Positions 16,898 to 26,717 of a stretch of DNA of 64,000 nt are shown piece after piece. Made by a program: the position numbers and the translations under genes. This DNA is from Candidatus Brevefilum sp. (GTDB taxonomy: Bacteria > Chloroflexota > Anaerolineae > Anaerolineales > Anaerolineaceae), in assembly GCA_019428905.1 (NCBI GenBank), contig JAHYJN010000005.1:20523-84522 (forward strand), given 5' to 3'. The notes below the pieces were generated by a model. That model was not told the DNA's origin, made no database searches, and was given only the letters and a program-made list of their open reading frames with translations. Within the stretch, counting starts at the first letter, position 1. The number at the start of each line of letters is the position of its first letter.

Positions 16898-18040
16898 ATG
16901 ACCCATATTGCCATACAAAAGGTTGTTAATGATTTTCAACGACGCCGTTTTGCCACCTTCCCCTGGAAGATCTACCGGGATGACCCGCTGTGGGTTCCGC
17001 CGTTAATCCCGGAGCGGATGAAGCAGCTCAACCCCCACAAAGGCACTTTCTTCAGTCATGGGGAGGCGGAATTTTTTCTCGCCTATCGAGACGGGGTCTT
17101 ATCAGGGACGATTATGGCGGCCGTTGACCATACGTCGAACGCATCGCGCGGGTTGCAGGACGGCATGTTTGGTTTCTTCGAATGCATTGATGACCAATCT
17201 GTGGCGGACGCGCTGTTTGGAGCTGCAGAAGAATGGATCAGGGCACAGGGCTTGAACCGCATGATCGGCCCTTTTCACCAGGATTATGATGCTGCCTATG
17301 GCATCCTGATTGAGGGGCGTGATCGCCCGCCTGCCGTTAGCTGTGGGCATACACCGCCGTATTATGAACAGCTGGTCGTGGCATACGGGTTTACGCCCTT
17401 CCGACCGGATAACCTGGCCTTTGCGTTGGATATTTCTACGAACACGCGTGAATTTGAGCTGCTCCACAGATCGGCGGAACGAGCGGCCCAGCGTGGGGTG
17501 GCCGTCATCCGAGAAGCGCGGCTCGAGGAGTGGGACCGGGAAGCTGACCGGGTGCATTACTTGCTCAACAAGGCCTTGGCACACCTGGTTGATTTTGTGG
17601 GCTGGGACCGAAATGCCCTGGACGATACCCTGGAGCCCTTTCGGAAGTATGCTGACCCCAGCATGATCTTATTTGCTGATGTGGGGGACCTCACGGTTGG
17701 TTTTTTCCCGGGCATACCCAACCTGAACGAGGTGCTGCAGCACTTCAATGGTTTACGCTACCCCTGGGATCTTTATCGCCTGCTGCGATATCGTCAGATC
17801 CAGCCAAAAGGGTTGGCGATCAAAAGTGTTTTGGTCTTACCTGAATATTGGGGGACGGGGGTCAGCTTGATGCTGTTTTCTGAAATGCTCAAACGGGCAC
17901 AAGCACGTGGCTATACTTGGATTGACCTCTCGCTGACTTCGATCGATAACCCAAAGACACCGGCCTTGGCAGAACGCATGGGGGCTGAGGTCTACAAACG
18001 TTACCGGGTTTATCAAAAGCTGCTGTCTTTGGGGGATTAA
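16898..18040 (+). CDS. GNAT-family acetyltransferase-like protein
   Basis: This 380-residue protein resembles a large uncharacterised GNAT group that starts with a DFxRRRFxxFPWKIYRDDPLWVPP-like segment (here split as FQRRRFATFPW and YRDDPLWVPPL). The core acetyltransferase pattern appears near residues 305-365, where VLPEYWGTGVSLMLFSEML forms the acetyl-CoA loop. GPFHQDYDAAYGIL marks a middle domain also seen in this group. AAAAGGAGG precedes the ATG. Substrate and role are unknown. Confidence 0.72.
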   Translation: MTHIAIQKVVNDFQRRRFATFPWKIYRDDPLWVPPLIPERMKQLNPHKGTFFSHGEAEFFLAYRDGVLSGTIMAAVDHTSNASRGLQDGMFGFFECIDDQSVADALFGAAEEWIRAQGLNRMIGPFHQDYDAAYGILIEGRDRPPAVSCGHTPPYYEQLVVAYGFTPFRPDNLAFALDISTNTREFELLHRSAERAAQRGVAVIREARLEEWDREADRVHYLLNKALAHLVDFVGWDRNALDDTLEPFRKYADPSMILFADVGDLTVGFFPGIPNLNEVLQHFNGLRYPWDLYRLLRYRQIQPKGLAIKSVLVLPEYWGTGVSLMLFSEMLKRAQARGYTWIDLSLTSIDNPKTPALAERMGAEVYKRYRVYQKLLSLGD

Positions 18041-18232
18041 TTACTGTGAAATCCACACCAAGTTGGGGGTTTTGTTTTTTCGGCTGGCAGCAGTTGTTTT
18101 AGGAATCATTTGATTCCACTTGATATCTGTGCGGAAATCTTGTAAAATATTAAATGAAGATAGATTAAAGCCCCAGGATATTAAAATATTCTAAGCTTTG
18201 AATCCGAAAGTATTTGACCGAGGGAGCAAATC

Positions 18233-18553
18233 ATGAATGTCATCAAGGTTTCAGCAAACTCCCGCACTGCTGCAGTCGCAGGGGCAATTGCAGGCGTTGT
18301 ACGTGAGCACCAGATGGCTGAGGTCCAGTCAATCGGGGCTGGTGCTATCAACCAGGCTGTCAAGGCGGTTATCCTTGCCAAGGGTTACCTGGCCAATGAT
18401 GGTATTGATATTGTGTGCGTACCAGAATTTGTGGATGTGGAGATTGACGGCAAGGTTCGTACCGCCATCAAGCTAACAGTTACACCTCGCACTGTAGGGA
18501 CACCACTGCCAGCGATAGGGCCGGAAAATGAAGCCAGGGCTTTTATTGATTGA
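18233..18553 (+). CDS. spoVS: SpoVS-family protein
   Basis: This is a stage V sporulation protein S homologue with an Alba-like nucleic-acid-binding fold. The start MNVIKVSANSRTAAVAGAIAG and the middle QSIGAGAINQAVKAV are strongly conserved in the family. The 106-residue length is slightly longer than the usual 86 because of an extra C-terminal stretch. SpoVS occurs in many non-sporulating bacteria including Chloroflexota and Thermus relatives, so it does not by itself indicate sporulation. GAGGGAGC precedes the ATG and a terminator follows. Confidence 0.93.
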   Translation: MNVIKVSANSRTAAVAGAIAGVVREHQMAEVQSIGAGAINQAVKAVILAKGYLANDGIDIVCVPEFVDVEIDGKVRTAIKLTVTPRTVGTPLPAIGPENEARAFID

Positions 18554-18595
18554 TGGCCTTTAGCTTCCAATAATCAACAATGCATTAAACGATGG

Positions 18596-18620
18596 CAGAC
18601 GTGTTGGCGCGTCTGTTTTT
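18596..18620 (+). terminator. Terminator after spoVS
   Basis: CAGACG (18596-18601) pairs with CGTCTG (18610-18615), extended inward by G:U pairs, and TTTTT follows. It lies 43 bp after the spoVS stop and 22 bp before the convergent kinase gene. Confidence 0.85.
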
Positions 18621-18641
18621 ATCTAATCGAGCTTGCTGTGC

Positions 18642-19280
18642 TTACAGGTCGAATCGTACTTCCGCTTTACCGGTCAGGATGTCGTTGACTTTATCGACGA
18701 TCAAACCGAGATGCTGGGGCTTGGCAACGTAATCCAGGTCGTCACATGGGATGGTCAGGATGGGGCACAGGTCAAAATGCTCCACCCAGCTTTCGTAAAG
18801 CTCGTTTAAATCTGCTAGGTAATCTGCTGCGATCGTCTTTTCATAGTCACGGCCGCGTTTTGAAATACGGTGCAACAACGTTGGTACAGATGCCCGCAGG
18901 TAGATCACCAGGTCTGGCGGTGGGAGGAACTCAACCAGAACCTGGTACAGCTCGCGATAAGTTTCATAATCCCGTTCATTAATTGCATCTTGCAGGTAGA
19001 GATTGTGGGCGAAAATCTCGGCATCCTCATAAACGCTGCGGTCTTGAATGACTGAACCATTCATCTTCATCAACTGTCGATGGATGCGCAAACGCCGCAT
19101 CAGGAAATAGACTTGCGAATGGAAACCCCAGGCCTGCATGTCCTCATAGAAATCCGCCAGGTAGGGGTTCTCCGTGACTGGTTCGTAAAAGGGCGTCCAA
19201 CTTAATGCTTCGCTTAACAACCGGACTAAAGTGGATTTCCCCACACCAATATTTCCCGCAACTGCAATGAATTTTTCCAT
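18642..19280 (-). CDS. Deoxynucleoside kinase
   Basis: This 212-residue enzyme phosphorylates deoxynucleosides for salvage (dAK/dGK/dCK group). The P-loop GNIGVGKST is at residues 9-17, the nucleoside-binding EPVTENPYL segment follows, and the DRS motif with catalytic and sugar contacts reads QDRSVYEDAEIFA. RGRDYEK is the LID arginine region. All motifs are intact. Sequence alone does not show which deoxynucleoside is used. It is a single gene, convergent with spoVS. Confidence 0.9.
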   Translation of the reverse strand: MEKFIAVAGNIGVGKSTLVRLLSEALSWTPFYEPVTENPYLADFYEDMQAWGFHSQVYFLMRRLRIHRQLMKMNGSVIQDRSVYEDAEIFAHNLYLQDAINERDYETYRELYQVLVEFLPPPDLVIYLRASVPTLLHRISKRGRDYEKTIAADYLADLNELYESWVEHFDLCPILTIPCDDLDYVAKPQHLGLIVDKVNDILTGKAEVRFDL

Positions 19281-19415
19281 GTCGTGTTGATGCCTGCTTT
19301 CTACCCTGATTATTGATCCACTTTTTTGGTTTGATTGAGATTAGCCTATATGGATTATACGCAGAAACCACACCAGCAACAATCATTTTTTCTTTAGCCT
19401 ACTGGATCACGAGAC

Positions 19416-19447
19416 GAAAAAAATATCGGCTTGTTTCAGCCGATATT
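19416..19447 (-). terminator. Terminator of the P-type ATPase gene
   Basis: AATATCGGCT (19422-19431) and AGCCGATATT (19438-19447) form a perfect 10-bp stem. Read on the - strand, the stem is followed by a run of T. It lies about 120 bp beyond the ATPase stop. Confidence 0.88.
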
Positions 19448-19476
19448 CTTTACGATTGGTAATTGCCCAGGGGTAG

Positions 19477-19513
19477 GAGGTGTGGTGCGGCGGCGCAGCC
19501 GCCACACACCCCC
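19477..19513. repeat. GC-rich palindrome related to the one at 32798
   Basis: GGCGGC-GCA-GCCGCC is flanked by GTGTGGTG on one side and ACACACCCC on the other. The same GGTGTGGTG / GCCGCCACAC arms make up the longer hairpin at 32798-32842. Confidence 0.55.
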
Positions 19514-19566
19514 TGATTCCCTCACACGCTGCGTCGTGACGACGAATGTAATTAGGGGTTCATTCT

Positions 19567-22437
19567 TTATGCACTTACAGCTTGTGTCTGATTAATGCGC
19601 TTGCGGATATAGACCTTGGTGAGCTCTGCTGCAACCGAGGGAACCAACACCAGGGGGAGGATCTCGAGCCACTGTGCAATGCCCAGGGGGGCGGTGTTGA
19701 AGATGGGTTGGAAGAAGGGCACGTAAACCACAACGAAGATCAACACCAACGAACCCAGCACAGCCCAATTCATCAATTTGTTCTTGAAGACACCGATCTT
19801 CAGCAGCGGATAATATTCCGACCGAGCCGTATAAGCACGGAACAGTTCAGAGATGCTGAGGGTGACAAAGGCCATTGTTCGGGCAAATTCGACGTGTTCC
19901 GGTTCGGTGAATAAACCGATGGCATACGCGCCCAGGGTGACCGCAGTAATCGCTATGGTCTGAACCAGGATGCCTAGTTGCATATGCTTATTGATGATCG
20001 GCTCTTTAGGTGGTCTTGGTGAGCGTTCCATGATATCGGGGTCACCCGGTTCGGTGCCCAAGGCCAGGGCTGGTGCGCCATCGGTGACGAGGTTTAGCCA
20101 TAAGAGCTGGATAGCGGTGAGCGGGATCGGCCAGCCGAATAAAGTCGCCAGGAAGATCACCATGATCTCTGCCGCGTTACAGGAGAGCAGGTAATAAACG
20201 AATTTGCGGATATTGTTGTAGATCACCCGGCCTTGCTCAACAGCTGACACAATGCTGACATAATTGTCATCGGTCAGCACCATGTCCGCAGCACCCTTGG
20301 CCACATCGGTGCCGGTGATGCCCATTGCCACGCCGATATCAGCTCGCTTGATGGCAGGGGCGTCATTGACGCCATCACCGGTCATGGCTACAACTTGCTG
20401 GTTGGAGCGCAGGGCATCGACAATCCGCATCTTGTGTTCCGGGCTGACCCGGGCGTAGACATCGGTCACCTGGACGTTTTCAATCATCTCTTCGTCGCTG
20501 AGTTTATCGAGTTCCAAGCCGGTCATCACTTTACTGCCTGGGCGGAGCAAACCAATTTGATCAGCTATGGCACGGGCTGTGTTGGGATAATCGCCGGTGA
20601 TCATGATAGTGCGGATGCCTGCACTGCGGGCGGTGTTAATGGCATCTGCCACTTCCACTCGGGCAGGGTCGATCATGCCGATTAGGCCGACAAAGGTCAG
20701 GTCTTTTTCCAAAGCTTCGCTGTTGATTTCTTCTGGCATGACCGTCACCCCCCGGCAGGCAACACCTAACACCCGCAGGGCGTCGCCAGTCATGGCGTCA
20801 TTGGCAGCCAGGATCTCCTGCCGTTTTTCATCGGTCATTGGTATATCGTGGTTGTCCGAGGTCATGACCTGGGTGCATAAGCCGAGCACAATATCGGGTG
20901 CACCTTTGACGGCAATCACGTATAGGTCACGGTCGGCGTCTTCACCATTCATCGGCGAGATATCGTCATCTTTGGGGGAATCGACCGAGTGAATGGTCAG
21001 CATACGTTTGCGCACAGAATCAAAGGGGATTTCCTGGGCACGTGGGAAGGATTTATTGAGGTCTTTCGCTGAGGCGCCTGCCTTAAGTGCCGCCACAAGA
21101 ATCGCGCCTTCGGTCGGGTCACCCACCATGCGGTAGATCTCGCGCCCATCCTGTTCACCCGCAGGTTCGAGCTGGGCATCGTTGTTCAAAGTACCCAACC
21201 ACAGCGCGGTTTTGTTAACCGGGAAATCCCTGAGGCTGATCGGCTCACCATCCTTCAAGAATTCCCCCTGGGGTGTATACCCGCTGCCGGTGATGCCGAT
21301 GAATTCACCATCGCCCCACAGGCGGGTCACGGTCATTTCGTTTTGGGTGAGGGTGCCGGTCTTATCGGAGCAGATGACTGTGGCAGAACCCAGTGTCTCT
21401 ACCGATGAAAGTTTGCGGATGAGAGCATGGCGCCGGACCATCTCACGCATCCCCAGTGCTAGGCTGATGGTGACGACCGCAGGTAAACCTTCAGGCACGG
21501 CTGCAATGGCCAGGGAAACCGCAATCATGAACAGCTCAGTGAACACCTCAAGCGCCTCTGGACTGAAGAAATCAGCGGCACCTGGCTGGAGGATATAGCG
21601 GATGACCCCGATCACAAATACCAGGCCACAAATAATCAGAGAGCCCCACCCCAGTATTTTCCCAAGCTGGTCAAGCCGGCGCTGCAGCGGGGTTTGCTCT
21701 TCTTCAACCTGCTGGAGCATGGTGGCGATCATACCGAGCTGTGTGTTCATCCCAGTGCTGACCACCACACCTCTGCCGCGCCCATAGGTCACCAGAGTGC
21801 CCATGAAGGCTGTGTTAAGCCGATCACCCAAAGGGATGTCCTTCTCCAGCCGGGATTGAGCGTTTTTCTGGACGGAGACCGATTCGCCGGTTAGAGAGGC
21901 TTCATCGATGCGCAGGTTGACGGCTTCCAGCAGGCGTACATCGGCCGGGATGTAATTGCCCGCTTCCAGATAGACAATATCACCTGGCACCAATTGGGCA
22001 GCAGGCACAGTTAACCGCTTGCCATCGCGAAGCACAGAGGCATCAGGCGCCGCCAGTTTCTTGAGGGCAGCTAGGGCTGCCTCTGCGCGGCTCTCCTGGA
22101 TGATGCCCATGATGGCGTTTAGGACCACAATTGCCATGATGGCAATCGCCTCGACATAATCACCCAGCAGGGCTGAGATGATGGCTGCGCCCATCAACAT
22201 GTAAATCACAAAATTATTAATTTGTGACCACAGCATCACCCAAAAGGAGGTTGGGGGCGCTTCCTGCAGCTCATTAAGACCATACTTTTCCTGCCGGGCT
22301 TTAACCTCCGAGCTGGTTAAGCCGGTTTCTGTCTGCGAGTCCAACTCCTGTAATACATCTGTGTTGGTCATGGCATGCCACGAAACGGAAATATCCTCCG
22401 CGGCTTTCACCGCCATTGGTGATTTTTTCTTATCCAT
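19567..22437 (-). CDS. P2-type cation-transporting ATPase (Ca2+-like)
   Basis: This 956-residue membrane pump has an N-terminal cation ATPase domain (WHAMTNTDVLQEL), an actuator domain with SLTGES, the phosphorylation site SDKTGTLT, a nucleotide-binding domain, and the hinge MTGDGVNDAPAIKRADIG. PEGLPAVVT in helix 4 and NLVTDGAPALALG in helix 6 match the ion-binding residues of SERCA/PMR1-type Ca2+ pumps, though Na+ or Mn2+ cannot be excluded. The length is normal and there is no metal-binding tail. It forms a single-gene unit with its own terminator. Confidence 0.92.
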   Translation of the reverse strand: MDKKKSPMAVKAAEDISVSWHAMTNTDVLQELDSQTETGLTSSEVKARQEKYGLNELQEAPPTSFWVMLWSQINNFVIYMLMGAAIISALLGDYVEAIAIMAIVVLNAIMGIIQESRAEAALAALKKLAAPDASVLRDGKRLTVPAAQLVPGDIVYLEAGNYIPADVRLLEAVNLRIDEASLTGESVSVQKNAQSRLEKDIPLGDRLNTAFMGTLVTYGRGRGVVVSTGMNTQLGMIATMLQQVEEEQTPLQRRLDQLGKILGWGSLIICGLVFVIGVIRYILQPGAADFFSPEALEVFTELFMIAVSLAIAAVPEGLPAVVTISLALGMREMVRRHALIRKLSSVETLGSATVICSDKTGTLTQNEMTVTRLWGDGEFIGITGSGYTPQGEFLKDGEPISLRDFPVNKTALWLGTLNNDAQLEPAGEQDGREIYRMVGDPTEGAILVAALKAGASAKDLNKSFPRAQEIPFDSVRKRMLTIHSVDSPKDDDISPMNGEDADRDLYVIAVKGAPDIVLGLCTQVMTSDNHDIPMTDEKRQEILAANDAMTGDALRVLGVACRGVTVMPEEINSEALEKDLTFVGLIGMIDPARVEVADAINTARSAGIRTIMITGDYPNTARAIADQIGLLRPGSKVMTGLELDKLSDEEMIENVQVTDVYARVSPEHKMRIVDALRSNQQVVAMTGDGVNDAPAIKRADIGVAMGITGTDVAKGAADMVLTDDNYVSIVSAVEQGRVIYNNIRKFVYYLLSCNAAEIMVIFLATLFGWPIPLTAIQLLWLNLVTDGAPALALGTEPGDPDIMERSPRPPKEPIINKHMQLGILVQTIAITAVTLGAYAIGLFTEPEHVEFARTMAFVTLSISELFRAYTARSEYYPLLKIGVFKNKLMNWAVLGSLVLIFVVVYVPFFQPIFNTAPLGIAQWLEILPLVLVPSVAAELTKVYIRKRINQTQAVSA

Positions 22438-23056
22438 TCACATTTCTCCAATCCGCAATTCAATAAAGACAGGTAATTCTACGCGATTATTTAAATAAGA
22501 CCCTGAGATAATCTAAGGGTTTTCCTGTTTTTGTTATTTTAACACCCTGATAATTATATCTAATGTTTATCCAATGCGGACAATCAGTTTTTTGTTTCAG
22601 CAGCGGCATGTTTTATCACGATGCTTCCATAAGGTGTACCAATATCACCAGCAATCACAGGACATTTTACTTGGAGCAAGAAGAATATTAGTTTGTGGGT
22701 TTTTGACAGTGTTTCGTCATTTCCCATGCCCTTTGCCAGGATTAAATCAGCCGGGTTGTGGGGCGATTATCCACAATTGATACGTAGAGACGCCCCGGCG
22801 GGGCGTCTCTACGCGGTGATTATGTCAGAATATTTTGCCGTAGGTCACGTGTGTTGCCAAAGGCAACCACGTCACATTCACGCTTCCTTTGTGACTGAAT
22901 CAGGCATCAGGTGATATCTCTTGACTGATATTCGTTTCCCTATACCATCTGGCTGTTATTACCACTGGGGGCAATCAGCTGTGTAACTACCTGATGAATG
23001 AACCTATCCTCAGGGGTTGCTTTTTAGACAAACCCTTGAGAAGCTATGGCAATTCG
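22438..23056. other. Intergenic region with two hairpins, no gene
   Basis: This gap of about 620 bp holds the perfect hairpin at 22783 and a smaller one at 22847-22872 (GTTGCC-AAA-GGCAAC core). It is the promoter side of the ATPase and the 3' side of glgC. Open stretches here lack starts and family resemblance. Confidence 0.5.
22783..22813. repeat. Perfect 14-bp hairpin (REP-like)
   Basis: CGTAGAGACGCCCC and its exact reverse complement are separated by GGC. GTAGAGACGC-type palindromes are a common intergenic repeat in cyanobacterial and Chloroflexota genomes (recalled, not searched). No T-run follows on either strand, so it is not an obvious terminator. Confidence 0.7.
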
Positions 23057-24328
23057 TTACAACGTGATGCTTTCAGGGCAGATACTCGTCCCAGGGGGAA
23101 GGATGGTCCGTTTCGGGATCACCACAATCCCATCTTTGATCGAATAGGCGTCCGTGTCCACTTCTGTCCCCAGTGGGAAGGGTTTTATGCAGACATCCTG
23201 TCCCATGCGTACGTTCTTATCGATAATCGCGCCCTCAATGTTGCAGTTCTCACCGATACCCAGCGGGATTTCGCCCGAATCATCATAATAATCTGCACCC
23301 ATCATGACCGTGTCTTTGATGGACGCACCAGCTTTGATGATGCTCCGAACGCCAATCACAGAGTGGTTGATCTTGGCCCGGGTGATGATACAGCCTTCAC
23401 CAATCAGGACATCCTGAAATTCACAATCTGAAAGCCGCGAACCAGGCAGGAAACGACCATGGGTATAGAGGCGGTATTGCGGGTCGTAAATATCAAAGCT
23501 TGGATTCTGCATGGTTAATTCCAGGTTTGTTTCATAAAACGAGCGGATGGTACCAATATCTCGCCAGTAGCCGCTGAATTCGTAGCCGAAAACTTTCAGC
23601 TTGTTGGTGACACAATGCGGAATCACGTCATAGCCAAAGTCATCAAAGTCTTTTGGCCCGGATTTCATACTCAAAACATCAACCAGCACATCTAAGTTGA
23701 ACAGGTAAATGCCCATCGAGGCCATGTGAGGTTTTTCTGGGTCATCCCGGGTGGCAAATTCATCGAGAACAGCCGGGTCTTTTGGTTTTTCAGCAAAGTC
23801 GATAATTTGAGAATTTTGACTTTGTTTCAACAAGCCAAAACGTGAAGCTTCAGCCCGTGTGACCGGCTGCAGCGCTACCGTGACATCCGCTTTGTTCTCC
23901 CAATGAAAATTCGCCATCTTCGAGTAATTCATCTGGTAAAGATGGTCGCCAGCCAGGATGAGCACATACTTTGATCGGGCTGATTGGATTTCAAACAACT
24001 GTTTACGGACAGCGTCTGCGGTTCCCTGGTACCATTCCATGCGCTCCATGGTTTGTTCGGCCGCCCAAATCTGAACCCAGCCAGGGTGAAAGGCGTCGAA
24101 ATTAAAGGTATTGGTGATATGCCGGTGCAAAGAAACGGAATTAAACTGGGTCAGGACGGCAATCTTGAAAATCTCAGAATTGATGCAGTTGCTGATGGGT
24201 ATGTCGATTAATCGGTACTTCCCGGCAATTGGTACTGCTGGTTTGGATCGCATCAGGGTGAGGGGGTATAAACGCTTTCCCTGGCCGCCTCCTAAAATTA
24301 CTGCCAGGATATCTGTGTAACTGGGCAT
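23057..24328 (-). CDS. glgC: Glucose-1-phosphate adenylyltransferase
   Basis: This enzyme makes ADP-glucose from glucose 1-phosphate and ATP, the committing step of bacterial glycogen synthesis. The nucleotidyltransferase domain begins AVILGGGQGKRLYPLT, followed by RSKPAVPIAGKYRLIDI, the ATP site WYQGTADAV, and FAEKP near the sugar site. The C-terminal part is a left-handed beta-helix (SVIGVRSIIKAGASIKDTVMMGAD). The 423-residue length is typical. The glycogen synthase and branching genes are not adjacent. Confidence 0.94.
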   Translation of the reverse strand: MPSYTDILAVILGGGQGKRLYPLTLMRSKPAVPIAGKYRLIDIPISNCINSEIFKIAVLTQFNSVSLHRHITNTFNFDAFHPGWVQIWAAEQTMERMEWYQGTADAVRKQLFEIQSARSKYVLILAGDHLYQMNYSKMANFHWENKADVTVALQPVTRAEASRFGLLKQSQNSQIIDFAEKPKDPAVLDEFATRDDPEKPHMASMGIYLFNLDVLVDVLSMKSGPKDFDDFGYDVIPHCVTNKLKVFGYEFSGYWRDIGTIRSFYETNLELTMQNPSFDIYDPQYRLYTHGRFLPGSRLSDCEFQDVLIGEGCIITRAKINHSVIGVRSIIKAGASIKDTVMMGADYYDDSGEIPLGIGENCNIEGAIIDKNVRMGQDVCIKPFPLGTEVDTDAYSIKDGIVVIPKRTILPPGTSICPESITL

Positions 24329-24441
24329 AACATCTCCTTTTCGCGATTGATCCGATGAGGTTAATCAGGTTTTTATGCTGATACCTTTATTTTAGTCGAT
24401 AAACGATTGGTTTTGGTGAGCAGTTCCTCCCGGTGACGAAT

Positions 24442-26175
24442 TTAATTGATTTTTGCTGTACGTTCCTGCACGATTTGTAAAATCTCATCCGCCGATTGTA
24501 AGGTGCCCTCACTGACAGGACCGAGCATTTGTGCCAGTTCATCCCGACGCTTTTCAGCGACCAGGGGCAGCACTTCGACATGCGTACGCCCGTCCTGGAG
24601 TGCCTTGGCCACCCGGTAATGCTGATCACCATAAGCTGCCAGCTGCGGCAGGTGGGTAATGCACATCACCTGGTGTTGGCGGGACAGGTGCCACAGCTTT
24701 TCACCAACAACCATCCCGACCCTACCCCCGATACCCTGGTCAATTTCGTCAAATACCAGGGTTGGGATGTGATCTGCCTGCGCCAAAACGTTTTTGAGAG
24801 CCAGCATCAGCCGGGATGTCTCGCCACCAGAAGCGATCTTGACCAGGGATTTCAAACCTTCCCCAGGGTTGGTCTCCACCAGGAATTCGACCCGGTCATA
24901 ACCGGTGGCATCAAAGGCAACCCGGCGCCCATCTTCCAGCGGCAGTCCTGCTTGATCGGGGCGGCTGTCGATGTTGACCTGGAAACGCGCTTTGGACATC
25001 TGTAATTCAGCCAGTTCAACCTCAACCCAGCGGCCAAGCTCACCGGCAGTTTGGGTGCGCTGCTGGCTGAGGGCTTGCCCATGTTCTGCCAGCGCTCGCA
25101 GCAATTCTGCCTCTTGTGTTTCAAGCTCTGCCAAGCGGTCTTCAGCATGGGTGATCGAGTCTAAATCTTTGCGGGCTTTATCTCCAAAGGCCAGGATCGC
25201 CTCGATTGAATCACCATATTTGCGTTTGAGGTTATTGATCAGGTCAATCCGCTCCTCAACCTGGTCTAAAAGTCGTGGGTTGAATTCGATGTTCTCTGCG
25301 TAGTTCCGTAGGTCCAGCGCCAGTTCCTGCAAAGCCGTCAGGCTGGTCTCCAAACGTTCGTAAAGGAGTTCGGTGGTTGCGTCGATGCGCGCCAGGTTGT
25401 GTAATGCCTGGCTCACCTCACCCAGCAAGTCATTCACCCCACCAACCTCGGGTGCGCCTTCTTCCAGCAAGGTCAGGGCTTGTTGGGAATGTTTTGCCAG
25501 GCTCTCGGCATTTGCCAGCCGGGTGCGATCTTGGCGTAAGGTGGTCTCTTCATCGGGTTGCAATTGGGCAGTTTCAATTTCTTGAATTTGGAAGGTGAGC
25601 ATGTCTACCCTGCGGGCTGCATCGTGTTCCATTTCACGCAGGTGTTGTAAATCCCTGCGCACCTCCTGCAAATGCTGGTAGACGGCCTGGTATTGTTCTA
25701 ATGACGGACCCGTTCCTGCAAAACTATCTAAAAGACGCAGGTGGTTACGCACATGCAGCAGGGAGAGATGTTCGGATTGACCGTGAATATCGACCAAATA
25801 AGCCCCGACCTCCCGCTGGAGGGCGGCTGTGACCGTTCGGCCGTTGATGCGGGCTGTGTTGCGGCCTTCGCGACGGATTTCACGTGCTAGGATGATGTAG
25901 TCCGGGTCATCCAGTAAGTCTTCCGCTTGCAACAAGGTATGGATTGGTTCTTGGATGGCTGGGTCCAGGCGAAAAGTCGCTTCAACCTGGGCACGCTCAG
26001 CGCCAGTACGGATGGCGGTTGTTTCCGCTCGTCCGCCCAATACCGCTTCCAAAGCGTCCATGATGATTGATTTGCCCGCGCCCGTTTCGCCCGTGAAGAT
26101 CACCAGACCTTTTTCGAAATCCAGGTGCAGTTTCTGGATGATGGCAAAATTTTCAATGCGCAGTTCAGTTAACAT
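24442..26175 (-). CDS. recN: DNA repair protein RecN
   Basis: RecN is an SMC-like ATPase acting early at double-strand breaks. The Walker A motif GETGAGKS is at residues 29-36, followed by a long coiled-coil section (about 150-380). The C-terminal half has the signature SGGETSRLMLALK, Walker B LVFDEIDQGIGG and a His switch (CITHLPQLAAYGD). The 577-residue length is full. It is the last gene of a five-gene run that starts at pcrA and lies 23 bp after the zinc-ribbon membrane protein. Confidence 0.95.
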   Translation of the reverse strand: MLTELRIENFAIIQKLHLDFEKGLVIFTGETGAGKSIIMDALEAVLGGRAETTAIRTGAERAQVEATFRLDPAIQEPIHTLLQAEDLLDDPDYIILAREIRREGRNTARINGRTVTAALQREVGAYLVDIHGQSEHLSLLHVRNHLRLLDSFAGTGPSLEQYQAVYQHLQEVRRDLQHLREMEHDAARRVDMLTFQIQEIETAQLQPDEETTLRQDRTRLANAESLAKHSQQALTLLEEGAPEVGGVNDLLGEVSQALHNLARIDATTELLYERLETSLTALQELALDLRNYAENIEFNPRLLDQVEERIDLINNLKRKYGDSIEAILAFGDKARKDLDSITHAEDRLAELETQEAELLRALAEHGQALSQQRTQTAGELGRWVEVELAELQMSKARFQVNIDSRPDQAGLPLEDGRRVAFDATGYDRVEFLVETNPGEGLKSLVKIASGGETSRLMLALKNVLAQADHIPTLVFDEIDQGIGGRVGMVVGEKLWHLSRQHQVMCITHLPQLAAYGDQHYRVAKALQDGRTHVEVLPLVAEKRRDELAQMLGPVSEGTLQSADEILQIVQERTAKIN

Positions 26176-26198
26176 GGCCTGATCCTAACCCCATTTTC

Positions 26199-26717
26199 TT
26201 ATAACCGCCGGGTGCCAGAAAGGCGATAATAGGCTGAAGGCACCGCCATCACAAGGAATAAAATTTGGTATCCGAGCGGGAACAAGCTGAACAGGCTGAA
26301 GGAACCCGCACTGATAAGCAGCAACAGCCTGATGAGGGTGATGCCAATCAACGGCAGGCCACCCAGGATGATGCCTGCGGAAACCCAACGAAACAGGCGC
26401 TTGCCCCGTCGTTTTTTGGTGATAAACCGGATGGCTTCTGCGATGCCGACACCCGCTGCGGGCGCTAATAAGATCGTAAAGAAGCCGATGATGGACGTCA
26501 GCCAGCTGCCAAAAAATGACAGGATGGCTGCTGTAACAACACCCAAAACATAATCCAGGGGCTGGCTGGTGTCGAAGGTTTTCTGCTGTTGCCTGACGCA
26601 ATCCGAACAGCGGTACCCGGTGGGGGTCTGGATGGCTTCTGCCGGTGTGATCGGTTTTCCACAGCGGTTACAGCGGAGGGTGATTTCTTGGTCGTGTTGA
26701 TGGTTATGATCTGTCAT
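26199..26717 (-). CDS. Zinc-ribbon membrane protein of unknown function
   Basis: This 172-residue protein has a His-rich start (TDHNHQHDQ), then a four-Cys zinc ribbon (CNRCGKPI ... YRCSDCVRQ), then four hydrophobic segments (about residues 55-75, 78-98, 112-132 and 138-160). It probably sits in the membrane with the zinc ribbon in the cytoplasm. The start overlaps the 3' end of nadK by 14 bp and recN follows 23 bp later, so it is co-transcribed with both. No enzymatic motif is visible. Confidence 0.72.
   Translation of the reverse strand: MTDHNHQHDQEITLRCNRCGKPITPAEAIQTPTGYRCSDCVRQQQKTFDTSQPLDYVLGVVTAAILSFFGSWLTSIIGFFTILLAPAAGVGIAEAIRFITKKRRGKRLFRWVSAGIILGGLPLIGITLIRLLLLISAGSFSLFSLFPLGYQILFLVMAVPSAYYRLSGTRRL

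Noticed and set aside
22847..22872. Terminator of glgC
   Set aside because: The hairpin has a short stem with a bulge, no T-run on the - strand, and lies about 190 bp from the glgC stop.
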